Assembly: GCA_001598975.1 (NCBI GenBank)
Contig: BBXU01001699.1
Span: forward strand, 1 to 21,111
DNA: 21,111 nt
DNA from: Parachlorella kessleri
Taxonomy: Eukaryota; Chlorophyta; Trebouxiophyceae; Chlorellales; Chlorellaceae
Direction of reading: 5' to 3'
Part shown: positions 7,909-19,900 of the stretch, one piece after another
Layout of the letters: each line of letters begins with the position of its first letter
Position numbering within the stretch: the first letter of the stretch is position 1
The notes under the pieces: generated by a model
The model's database searches: none
The model's input: the letters and a program-made list of their open reading frames with translations, nothing else
Told to the model about the DNA's origin: nothing
Made by a program: the position numbers and the translations under genes

Positions 7909-10900
7909 TCACTCGCTTGTGGCAGGTGTTGCAGGAAGGACAAAAAGCCAGGGCAGGAAGCTGTCTGCTGCCTCGTCGCTGTAGAGGGCAGGATGCTCCC
8001 CACCTGGCCCTGTCACACTACTGGCGGCAGGCAGGCCAGGGCAGACGGGGCTGTTGAGCAATTGTCTGCTACCGGTCTCGCCTACATGGGACCTGTGGGG
8101 TTCAGCCCCACCTCTGGCCACTAAGGGGCTAGTTGTGCCGGAGCCACAGGGAATGTTTAAGCTGCTGTGGGGCCGGCTGGAGGTGTCCTGCAGCAAGGCA
8201 GCCCACACCAAGCCACCTGGCCCTTCCGCTGCTGCCCCACCCGCAATGTTCGCTTCTGTGAGCAAAGACACGCCGGCTCTGCAGGGGCTTGCTGCCGCTG
8301 GCGCTGGCGCTGGCGCCGCTATGCTGTCAAGACTACTGTGACGCGCCGCAAGCGGTGGCGCACTGGGAGCATCGGCAATGGATGTAGCCAAGTCAGTGCC
8401 GTCGGAGCCTTCTTGCAGCAAGGCAGCCCAAAGCGACCCTCCATTCTCGTCCCCTGCCTCATCGGTGGTGCTGCCTTCCGTGGGTTGCGACACGTTGGCA
8501 GCGCATGGGCTTGCTGGCGGTGCCAGGCAATCATGTTGACCTTGGACCACGCCAGGAGATGGCGTGGCAAGGCGCAGCAGCTGCGCTTGGGCATCTCCCA
8601 TGCAAGCCCCGAGGGAGGGCTTGTACTGCTGCTTCTCTGTGACCGCAGGCAGGGCGGCAGCTGGAGCAGCAGCTGGGGGGGCAGCAGCGACCTCAGCAGG
8701 CGCCGCCGATGGGAGCGGTATAGCTGGCGCTGCAGAGGCCGCGCTTGCTAACCACGGGAGCGCCTCTTCTTCTTCTGCTGCTGCTGCTCCTGCTGCTGCT
8801 GCTGCTGTTGCAGGATCTGCTGCACTGCCTGCTGCTGTTGTATGTGGGCAGTGGTCTGTCTCGCCACTCGTTATTGCCAATAGGGGTGGTGCTCCTGACA
8901 GGGCGGTGCATCCCCTGGGGTGCTGCAATGACGCTTCTTCAGACACGCTGGCTGCCGGGTGCTGCTCCGGCAAGACCCTTGCGCCGACAGCTGCACCAAA
9001 GAGGTTCACCGCTTGACTTGCTGGAGGCCGGGCAGGGGCCGAGGGCGCCAAGGGCTGCTCAGCTGCTGCCACTGTTGCTGTGGGCTGGACAGCAGGCTCC
9101 GCCACTGGCTGCTGCCCTGGTGCTGACGCTGGCACTAGCGGCACCTTCATTTCGGGTGGCTGCTGCTCCTGAGCCGTTCCAGCGTCCCCATGCGACACTG
9201 CCGACCGTGCTGTCGCTGCGCTTTCAGTCAGCCAGGGTCGGTACTTACCGCCGCCCGAGCGAGCTGTTGGAGACGATATGGGAAGGCTGCTGCTGGTGTG
9301 GGGCTCCCCCTGACCAAGCTGGGGCGAGGGTAGCAACAAAATGCTGTCTGGCATGCAGCTGGCAGGTGCCAGTGCCGGGGCTGGCAGCTGGGGTAGCAAC
9401 AAGATGGTGGCAAGTTCGGCGGCAGGCGATGCGGCTCTGTGGGCGCCTCGACCCAACGCTGGAGCTGGTGGCCGCTCCAATGGTGACAAACCTATTGGTG
9501 CTTGGGCGGGTTGCGCAGCTGCTGCTGCTGGCAGACCCCAACCCGGGGTGGCTCCCTGCTGGGGGGTGGGGAGCAGGCAGGGAGGCATAGTCAGCAAGCC
9601 CTGCCTGAAATTGCACCTCACTTTTTAATGACCCGGGATGGTAACCGCAAGCCCCACTCTCACGCGCCGGCTGTCATGCAGTCCAAAACATCAAAGGTGG
9701 GGCAGGGCGGTTGGCTGTTTTATTACCAACCAGACACTGGGCGCAGTCCCTGCTCTCATCCTGTGGTTGCCTTAAGCAACAGCAGCCACCATTACCTGCT
9801 CTGTGGATATTGTTTGCAGCGGCGTGGGCCCCAGCCATGCTGGCATTGCCGGCCACCACTGTCGAGCGGCTCTTGGGTGCTGGAGCATGCCTGCATCGTG
9901 ACGTTGGCCTGCCAGCTTCTGCTGGCTTGCTGAACAATGCCCCACTGCAGCCTCGAACCCGGGCGGCGCTGCCAGTGCGCCCCTCATTTGCTGCTGAGCG
10001 TGACGCTGCGTCTGCTGTTGGCTGTGGGGCTGGTCCTGCCAACTGTGGCACAAGGAACTGGAGGCCGTGATAGCGGCACCTCCCCAGTCACTGCCACCAC
10101 CCTGCCACCTTTGATCCCGGTCGGCCCTGTGGCTACTCAGGTTGGGCATAATAGGCCTAGTTGGGCTTGCCGGGGTGGTCCAGCCCCCTGGTGAACCTAC
10201 AGTATGGCTCCACCCGCCACTGCTACTAGTGAAGATGGGGATTTGGGGATACATACCATGAGGAGTTGCTGCCGCATCAGGAGTTCGGCCAGGGTCCCGC
10301 CCTGCGCTGCTGTACGGGGGGCGGTACGGCGCAGGCCGGGAGGGCAGTACCGTCACCCAGCCATCCTCCCCAGGCTGGTACCGCTGGTGGTGGGGCTGCT
10401 GCTGCTGCTGCGGGGGTGGGCGGGGCTGTTGCAAGTGCTGGTAGTGATCCGTGATTGGCGGGTGGTTCTTCCGGGAGGGCGGGGAGGGAGGGACAACACC
10501 CCAGCCTGAATGAGATGGGTGGGATCCCCGCGAGGTCGTGCTGTCAATGGTCCACCAGTCTGGAGGGCTGCCGGCGCCGTACCCATAAATGTCGCCATTG
10601 TGCTGGCCCCTGTCCCGGTGGAGAGGCGGTGCCAGCTGGCGGCCTGTCGGTGACAGCGGCACGCAGCCGGCGCCGGCGCCTGGACGGTGCGCCGGGCTGT
10701 AGCTGCCCTGAGGTGATGTTGGCAAGTAGTTGCCCAGGGCTGGTGGCAGGTAACTCCCAGGCGATGTTGGCATGAACATCTCTCGGGAGGAGGCTGGAAG
10801 CACTGCTCCTAGGGTTGGTGGAGGCGGCATGTAGCCGCCCCGAGCCCTGCCTGTGCTTATAGGCTGGGAGTAAGGGCCGCGGCCAGGGTAGCCTTGTCCA

Positions 10901-13900
10901 CTACTGTGGGGCGCATATTCGCCACTGCGAGGCGCATACCCACCCCTGCCTGCTGTGCTGTGCATGGTTTGCGGTGGAGGACGTCCGCTGTAGCCTTGGC
11001 CTGCTGGCCCTGCTGCCACAAAGCCCAGCAGCGGCGGTGCCCAAACTCCCCCGCCAGCATGGTAGGCTCTGCTGCCAGGAGCATCGATTCCTAGGGGACC
11101 GGCGTAACCCCTTCCCTGCAGTGTACCCCCTTCTCCTCGCCCGCCAAGGCCGCCGCCCCTCCTGCCACGCACAGTGCTGCCGGCGGCGGCAAACCCCCTA
11201 GCACCCATTCCCGGGGGTGCCAGGGGTCCCCCGCCCCTGGGCAGCTGCCGGCAACTGTCACTCCCACGGCCTCCACCACCACCACCAACTTCAAACCCTG
11301 CTGCCGCTGCAGTGGCGACAGCCTGGCCGCGTGCCACGCTGGGCATGCTGGGCATGCTGCCGCCAGCAAAGCCTGCCTGCCGGCGGACCTGTTCCAACTG
11401 GTGGCGCTGCTTCTGCAGCAGCTGGGTGTTCCAGACTTTCTCAGATACCACCGGCTCAGGCTCCTGGGTGCCTGCAGCAGCATACAGCATAGCAAACATA
11501 AGGCGCTGGGGCTGTGGGTAGGCGCTTGGGTATAATTTGCTTTGTGGAGCGTGCATGCCCCTTTGCTCTTACTATGCCATGCTGCTCAATTACTGCTCCT
11601 GCTGCACGGCACATGCCCTCAAGCAGCAGCCACTGCGAGCCGGCACGTCAAGATCTTCCCCACTTTATCTATCGACTGTTACACAGCGCCGGCCTTCCGA
11701 GTCTACTCCTGCACATGCCATGCAGGCACAGCAAGCCACCCTCCAAGCCCTGCTGCCCTTAACCTACCCGGCAGAAGGCCAGGCGAGAAGGGCGGCGTAT
11801 GCTGGCCAGCAATGTCGACCCTCGCAGCCACAACGCCCTCCCCCAGCTCAGGCGGCAGCACAGCTGCGACTGGGAGCGCGTCACAGTCGTCATTGCCTTT
11901 GCCAGCTGTGTGGCACTCCAGGGACGGCGGCCGCGGCAGCAGGAGGGGCAGTATGCTGGCAGCTGCATCTGTGGGTAGAGCACAGTCCGCGGGGCTGCTT
12001 GGGGTGTCGCTGTTTGGGGCAAAACTTGCCCGGGGGCAGCTGCCAGGGGGAGCAGCAGCGATGCTGGTAACTTCAGCATTGCTACTTCCATGATTGCTGG
12101 CTTGCCCGCCACCAGAGGGGCAGACCTCTGGCTGTGACCCAATATCACAAACAGTCCTGCCTCCCAGCGCTGACAAGGCGCCTTCTCCAGCAGCGACGTC
12201 CGGCACAGCAGGCGCAGCAAGGGCGCCAGCACCGCAGCGTGCTATGCTGCCGGCCAGCGGGTGGCCAGCGTGGCACAGGAGCAGAGCGGGGCGGGGGAGG
12301 TTGCGCCCGCGCTCGGCGGGGGTGAGGTGGCAGTCAAGGCTGCCAAGCTGGCGACAGGCGAATGCTGAGATGGACGACACATCAGGAAAGGGCAGCCGAA
12401 GCACCGCCTGCAGGGCCGGCAGGCAGTCTGGCAGCTCTGGCAACATCATTTCTGCTCCCCGCCTTGTAGCGTTTAGCACTTTGACACATGAGGCGGGAGC
12501 TACGCACGCCGTTCAGGTATGCGGGCACAGTTGCGCAGGCCGGGCCACTTCCCAGGAACAAATGTGCTTTGCACAATTTAATCAAATTATTGCGGCCCTC
12601 AGGCCGCCCCAAAGCTTACCTCTGGCAAGCATCACCTGTTTGACAATTACGTCAGTTAGCCTAGCGCTGCGCAAGTGCTACACAAGCATGCACTGCTGGA
12701 ACCCATCACAACCACAACCCAGCCTCTTACCATACCCCCCCCACCTGCCTAACCCCAAACCCTGCCTGCACCCACCCACCGTGTGTGCCCACTTCTTGCC
12801 GCCCATGTCCACAAGGGCACCCACGTTGACGGGAAAGGCATCTGATGCCCCCGTCGCTCCGCCGCCACCTGTCGCTCCCGCCTCCACCGTGGCCTCCCCC
12901 ATGCCATTCTCCTGCTCAGCATCGCTGCTGCCGCTGCCACTCCCACTGCTGCTGCCGCTGCTGCTGTCGTCGTCGTCATAGGTACTGCTATCCTTTCTGG
13001 CTCCAAACTTCTTCCGCGTCGCGGTGGAGGGAGGCTGGGGCGCCAGCAGGCCGGTGGAGGGGTCCAGGGCGGCCTTGGCCAGCAGCGGCGGCAGGCACTC
13101 CTCAAAGCTGCACGGGAAGAAAGAGTGGTAGAGAAGTTGCAGTGTTGCAGGGTAGACTCGATAAGAGACAGGCTGAGCGGTGAGGGAAGCCATAGCAGCG
13201 AGTGACGTAATGCGAACCCCAAAGCGTTGCACATGGTGTGCGTGGCCATGAGAAATGATCCCCGTGCAGTGGGGTCCACATAACAGCACAGTATGGAGTG
13301 GCCGCACGCACAGCCAGCAGGAGATGCCGCCGTCACCGTTTTAAACTGCATCCTCCAGGAAAGAACCAGAATTACAAGCGTCAGCCACGTCGGCCTTCGC
13401 ACGCACCTGGACAGCGGCAGGACACACATCAGCTGTACAAAAGGCAGCACCGGGGCGCTGGCGGCCGCCCCCCGCCCCTCCTTCAGTCCCTCCCTCACAT
13501 GCTGCACAAGGTCTGCAAAAGACACAGCGGAGGGCCAGTTGGTACCTCACCGGGGCAGTGGCCCCCACTAGCGTTGCAACTAGTGTGCGCCAACTAGTGT
13601 AACACTGACAGGTGGCGGCGCCGGCACGAGGGGTACTGTGCTGAGGAAGCTGAGAATAAGTCAGAGTGGTCACGCCACAAGGGCGCACCAGCAAGGTAGC
13701 AGAGGGCCCGGGACCAGCTACATGGCCACACAGCGCTTCAAGCACGGGCAGCACAGGCAGTGCAGCACGTCACCAAAAACTCCAGACGGTCGCAGCCAGT
13801 CACCCACCCGAGGCGAAGGGGGCGTAGTGGTAGGGGTAGTGCCAGTTCCAAGCAGCGTAGGGCGTGTCCCCATAGCCTCTGCCGGTGCCAGGGGTGGAAG

Positions 13901-16900
13901 CCAGGCCCAGGCTGGTGGGCGGGGGTGACGGGTAGGTGCCGCAGCAGTAGTAGCGGATGACCCAGGAGAGGCCCCTGCGGGGGCGGGCAAGGGACTGTGC
14001 ATCGGTGGGTGGGCAGGCACGAGGACGCGAAATTGTCCAGGAAGGACATGCAGGTAGAACACAGACCGCCCCAAGGACGCCGTCCGGCCTGCTAGTGTAC
14101 CCTGGCAGCGAGGGCTTGCCGGTGTGCCCTATCCTGCCTGGACTGGGGAGCCTGCCCCGACCGCTGCCATCTGTGCAACCCAAGGGTGCGGTACCACTAA
14201 CGGGCGCCGGGCCTTCAGCAGACGCATCAGGCACCTCCCTGCCACCTCTTTGCCCCCCCCCGCTGCCCCCCCTCCTCACGGACCCTTTGACCTGACCATG
14301 CTCAACAGTCCGCACTCCAATGCATGCATCCATCCATCTCAGACCACTCTCCCCGCCCTCCCTCGTGCGCCAGCACCCGGCCCCCATTTGTTGTGGCAAG
14401 TTGAACGATGAGAGAGCATTAAAATACCAGCCCACCCAAAGAAACCCCCTCACGCCTACCTGACCACCATTGCCCACCCCATCTCCTTCGCCTCCCTACT
14501 ACTCTAACAAGCGGGGCCAGGTCCACCACTGGCCTGGCTAGCAGTGGAACCCCGCCTACCTGATGTACTCCACGCACGCCTTCCTCACCACCTTCTCCCG
14601 CTCCTCCCCCTCCCCCACCAGGTACTTGTCGTAGTACCGCTCACGGTAGCCCGGCAGCGCCAGGAGGACCTACACTGATCGTCCCAACCACACGCAGCTT
14701 GGGGGCACTGCAAGCTCACCCTGGCATCATTGGGTGTGTGTGGTGGGGGGGGGGGGGGGGGTAACATCCTGGAGTTTTAGAGGGCACTAGCGAAGTGCAG
14801 GAGGGCCGCACATTCAATCATCAGTTAGGCTTCCATAGGACTTATTATCCAATGCTCGGGTAAGTATGTGCCCCTCCCACCCGACTCAGTGCTGGTCCCA
14901 GACCTGCCAGCCATGCAGTCACTCTCAGACCCATGCCAGTAGTTCTTCTCCCACGCTCTCAGACACTGCCGCCCACTCACCGGGTCAGCGGTCGCACCCC
15001 CCATCTGCCAGTCGTGCAGCCGGTCCCTGACCCGTGCCAGCAGCTCCCGCCGCAGCTGCGAGGGCGTGGCGGCCGCCAGGGCCGGCCCGCCGCTCTCCCC
15101 CCCAGCCTCGTTGCCGGCTGCAGGAGCAGGAGGGAGGGACGAGCGGGGGTGGGGTGTGGAAGATACCGACCGGTGTGACACATGATAGCTGGGCGCGGGC
15201 CACCGTGCGTGAGCATCACGGCAGCGGGCTGGGTACCAAGCGCTGCACCCAGGGTTAGCTAGGTCACGGCCTGATCCTCCCTCCCTGCCAGCACGCCCTC
15301 GGCCCATGCCATACCACACTACTGGCGTCACTCCACCGGGACAGCGCCAGAGGGGCATGGTGCTGGCGTTCTCAACGTGGCAGCCAGGTCAGCTTGTGAG
15401 CCCATCCACCCCCCGCTGGATCCCGGCCTGTACTCAACGAGTCACCGACACCTCAAGCAAAGTGCCCTCTCACCGGAGGGCGTGGCGTTCAGCGCCGCAT
15501 CCAAGTCAGCCCCCGGTGCCAGCTCCCCCACGCTGACCCACTCCCCGCCGCCCAGCCAGGCGCCCGCGTCCCGCTTGTCGCGGCCCCAGGGCTCCTTGCC
15601 GCCGCCGCCGCTGCCCCCCGCGGCCTGCTCCCGCCGCTCTTGCTGCTCCCGCATCTTGCGGGCCGCCTCTCGCTGCTTGCGCACCTGCACGCAGGGCTCC
15701 CTCGGTGAGAACTGCAGGACCATCTTTCACCCCCTCCCCTGCGCTGGCGCTGGCACTCTGCCAGGTCGTGGGAGAAGGAGCAGTCAGGATCAGGGAATGT
15801 TGCACACCATCCAGGGAGCGACACGGGGCAACGTGGCCTGCCGCTGCACAGCTGGGCAGGACATGCATAGCAGCGTGGCCCCCCGACTCCCCCCGCACCC
15901 GCCCATCCCTGTTGCTAGTCCTGCCAGGCAAGAGAACAGACTACCAGGAGGGAGCTGTTTGGGCGCACCTCCCGCTCCCGGAAGGTCTGCTGCTCTGCTG
16001 CCGCCAGCTTCTCCAGCACCCAGCGCAGCTTTTCGCCGTCCACGCGCCCGGCGCTGACCAAATACCCCTTGCCCGCGCCCTTGGAGCTCAGCAGCTCCTG
16101 CACAGAAGGTGAGCTGGCCCCTTCAGGCAGAACATAACTGACCTGGACACCTAGCTTCAAACACATAAGGCGTGAGGGATTCTCAGAGTGAGCTTTCTCT
16201 GCACATGTACTTCACCCTTGGAATGAGTGCACCTCCAGTTCTAGTTGGTCATGAAGTCGTGCACTCCCCACTTGTGATCCCGTGTTCCCGCCCTTGCCTT
16301 GTACTTGTTGATGAGGGTTTGCAGGGCGGACGGGCGGTCGTAGATGTCGAGGGATGGCACATGCGGCAAAAAGTCGTTGCCCGCCTGCAGCCCAACAAAC
16401 AACTGCAATGTCAAGGGACTGGGTCTAACTCTGCACGGCTGCACGACACGTAAGACCTAGCCCTTGCTAGCTGCAAGCTTGCGCCCCCGCTCCCTTCTCT
16501 GCGTCCCGGCCACGCTACAGACCAGCCTTCGCTTGGCCAGCCGGCGGCAGGGAGGCAGCAGGCACAGCAGCGGCACACACAGGTATCCAGCAAGGAAGGT
16601 GGCGGCTGCTGCATGCCACAGGCGCAGCCGGGGCGGGATGGGGAAGAAAGCTAATCGCTGCGACCATTTGGCTGGACTTTAGTGATCTAGCTTCTGCCAC
16701 ATCCCGTCGACCACTCCTTCATGCGTGGCCGCCCTCCATGGGCAGCCCCCAAGCAGGCAACAGGCTGGCCCCGTCAGGCTCACCAGGAATGTGAGCAGCA
16801 CCACATCGTCGATGATCCTCTCCAAGCTGTGGATGGCACCCCCTGCTGTGCCGCTCCCGCCGGCGCCGCCACGGGCATGCCTGCTGCCGCCATGGTTGGG

Positions 16901-19900
16901 GTTGGGCTTGCGGCGCTCGCCGGTGATCAAGTCAATCTCTCCCTGTGGGGAAGGGGTTGAAGAGGACAGGGTGGGAAGGAGGCGCTCCATAAGGTTTCCG
17001 CTCGGGAACGAGGAAGCAACTAGCATTGCAGGTACCTCCAGGGAGGCACCCTGTGCGATGGGTTGGGCCTGGTTGGAGGGGAGTGGACAAAGGGAGACAG
17101 CCTGAGCAGCATGAGCACCGAAACTGGGCACCCCAGTATGGTACATCAGCTGGTGGGTGGCAGAACCAACTTCAGACGGCGGCTGAGGTCAGTCCTCTCC
17201 ACGATTGACCATGCCTGCCGATGTTCCCTAAACGCGTCTCACCACAGCATAGCCAAACCAGTAGCGGCCATCAACACCAGCAGCGCAGCCCCCCCTTCTC
17301 ATGTTTCCAGGGTCACCCCAGCCACGTGCCTGCTCCTCCTCGTCCCGCCCCTGCTGCTGCGGGGGCCCCTCCTCCGGGGGCTTCCTGGGCACCCACAGCA
17401 TGGCATGACTTATTCTTGTGTCATCACCCAGATGAGCGCTGGCCCTCATGCCATAATCACCCCGCTTGCCTGCTCCTCCTTTTCGTCCCGCCCCTGCTCC
17501 TCCTCCGGGGGCTTTCTGGGTGCCAGGAAGTCCTGGAACTCAAAGCGCAGGTACTCCCGCAGTGTGGACAGGCGCAGCAGGTGCAGCGGCTGCTCGCCCA
17601 CCTGCACCACATACATGGGAGGGAACATTGCCAAACAAGTTGAAGCACTTGGTACATGATTGGACCAGGCGCTACAGCAGCGACCATGACAGGCCACACT
17701 AGGTGCTCTGCAAGTGTCAGCGCGAGGGGATCACAGCCAGCAAAGGTGGGCACCCGGACCATGGGCAAGGACTGGGGTCCTGTGGATATGCAGTCGGAAG
17801 GAATGCCACAACCACAGGGGTGTTGCAAGCCATGCACCGCCAGCAGCGCTGCTAAGCCTACAGTAGGTGCTAGCTGCACAGCTTGAAAAGCCCTACAAAG
17901 CATGTGCCCCAAGGAAGCATCCAGTAACAACTTATAACAACATACCACTTTACTATCAACAAATAACTGATGAGGAACACAGGGTGGCAAAACACTCACT
18001 CGCGTCCAGAAGGCGTCTGCCTCCCCCTCCCCCTCCCCCTCCTCGGGCGGCCCCTCCCCATCATCGTCGTCCCCACTATCACCCGCCTGCGCCGCACCCT
18101 CCCACTCCTCGTCTCCACCGGCCACCTGGCAGCGCTCCTCGGCCGCTTCCTCCGGCGTCAGCGGGGCCGCGGCTTCGGGCGACTCTGAGGTCTCCAGGCT
18201 CATGGCCTCTGCAAGATCAGGGGGTGTTTTTCAGTCCAGGGCTGCCCGCCAGGCATGCATGCATGCCTTCTCGACGCATCGGTCTGCCGCGCTGGAGGTG
18301 TTTGAGCAGCACCGAGGCAACTGCCTGCCTATGGGCGAGTCGGCCTGCTCGCAGTGTCTCCCACGGGCAGGACACGCAGGGGCGGCTTCAACTGCGGCCT
18401 CTGCTGTTCGTGCTGACGCAGCTGAACTGCTGCCGGCAGCACGGCGACCCCCAGGGTGGTGCTGGTCTGCTGCAGGCTTGCCGCATATCTAGGGATTCCA
18501 TATGCCACAGGCTCGGCACTGACTGCACACCATAGCTGTAGTCTCCCCTACTCCACTTCCAACACGACGGCTAAAACCAAGAGCCCACCCATTAAAATGC
18601 CCTCGGTCCGGCAAAGGTGTGGCTCGTCATGTGCGAGGCGCACCCACCTGACTCGCGCAGTATGGCAAAGTGTGGCTCGTGGGTGAGCAGGCCCAGCAGG
18701 ATGAGGTCGGCATCCTGGCCGTAGATCAGGTGGCGGGTGTTGGGGCAGTAGCTGGCCTGCAAGCGGGTGGGGGCAGCAGGGCACACGCGGGAGGGGCGAA
18801 GGTCTGTCCCATGTTGCACCCTGGTGCTTGATGCCAAGTGCTTCATAAGGACCTCTTCCGTTTCCATTTCTCGTCTGGAACAAATCATGGCGGCGGCTGC
18901 ACGGCCGACGATACGTGCTTGCTTATCCTCGGCAGAGAGTAGCCAAGATGAAGATCAGAGTGCAGAGGGCGGCGGCTGCGGCGGCGGTGCGCACCTGCAG
19001 CCTTTGGTGCCGCACAAAGCGCATGATCTTCTGCTCTCCCTCGCCAGGCTCGCTGCTGTCCCTGAACAGAACCTGCATCACGTGGTGGGCAGTCGACGCC
19101 TGTGAACACCCTTCCCCAGCAAGCACCCTCAACCTCCCGAAGCAGGCTCAGACAAACAAAGCTTTGCAGCACACCACCACCGCTTTGCGCAGCCTGGTGG
19201 CAGGGAGCCCTCTCGCTCTACGCCCAGCTCACAAGATAGGCACAGCGCTACAGCTATACTACCAGCTTGAGTCCTCCCATCAACCAGACAGAGATGTTGT
19301 CAGTCCACACAATCACTACTAAGGGGATCGCACCAGCAGCCTGCTCCAGGTGCTACCCCTGCCGCCCCCGTCAGTGTCCCCGGGTTCCCCTCCCAGCCGG
19401 CGCGCCAGGAAGGCCCGCAGATGCTGTGACAGGCGGTCCATGAAGGCCGTCCCCGGGGTGATCACATTGCCGTTGAAAGCGGGCAGGGGCGGGATGGCGG
19501 CGGCGGGGGAGCCGCCGGACCCAGCCATGCTGGATGCCATCTCATGCCGCACCTGCGGGCAGCCAGACAACCCGTTCTTCGAAGCTCAGCTAAACAGGGG
19601 TAGGAACCTGGAGGAAGGAAACTCCGCAGAGGTCTACTATCCAACATTCCGAGATGCTTGCGTGGACCCTCTGCCTGCAATATCAGACGGGCCACGCAGG
19701 TGACAAGGCCACTACACTGCGGCCGGTCGGTGTCACCAGCAGCCCATCATCCCAGGCTGCTGCACATCAGCTGTCACTTCCACATGCCTGCTGCCGGCAG
19801 CTCTGCGCAGGTTGTGCACAGCTCGGAATCCTCACACGCCTCCGTATGTTGCTGACGTACTCTGCTTGCATGAAGGCATGCCAGCAAGAAATCTCCGCAT

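Larger units (their letters stand above)
7909..11471 (-). other. Low-complexity C-terminal tail of the XRN protein
   Basis: Two exons (9796-11471 and 7909-9600, about 1,120 codons) follow the catalytic region. The first starts with a charged helix ([20 protein letters not shown]) and then becomes Gly/Arg/Tyr/Pro-rich: RGG-type stretches ([27 protein letters not shown]), Tyr motifs repeated as TSPGSYLPP and TSPQGSYSP (about 10690-10775), and Gln/His-rich runs. The second is Ala/Pro-rich with a Glu run. No fold is recognisable. Such tails often bind RNA or decapping factors and favour condensates; that role is inference. The last exon could instead be non-coding if the frame at 9772 ends the protein. 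Confidence 0.6.

Noticed and set aside
8745..9590. 281-codon plus-strand open frame with a long Leu run
   Set aside because: It is the antisense of the Ala/Glu-coding microsatellite and Ala/Pro-rich XRN tail; composition artefact with no domain.
16241..16263. Copy of the exon end LQTLINKYK in the following intron (offset about 60)
   Set aside because: About 64% identity over 28 nt by eye, not clearly above chance; not counted among the strong duplications.
17331..17385. Inner RKPPEE copy as a regular XRN coding exon
   Set aside because: 55 nt between phase-0 neighbours would shift the frame; the frame matching its peptide needs a phase-2 upstream donor that does not exist before a stop codon.
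18241..18270. GCATGCATGC tandem motif in an XRN intron
   Set aside because: Very short alternating repeat; no array structure, no regulatory context.
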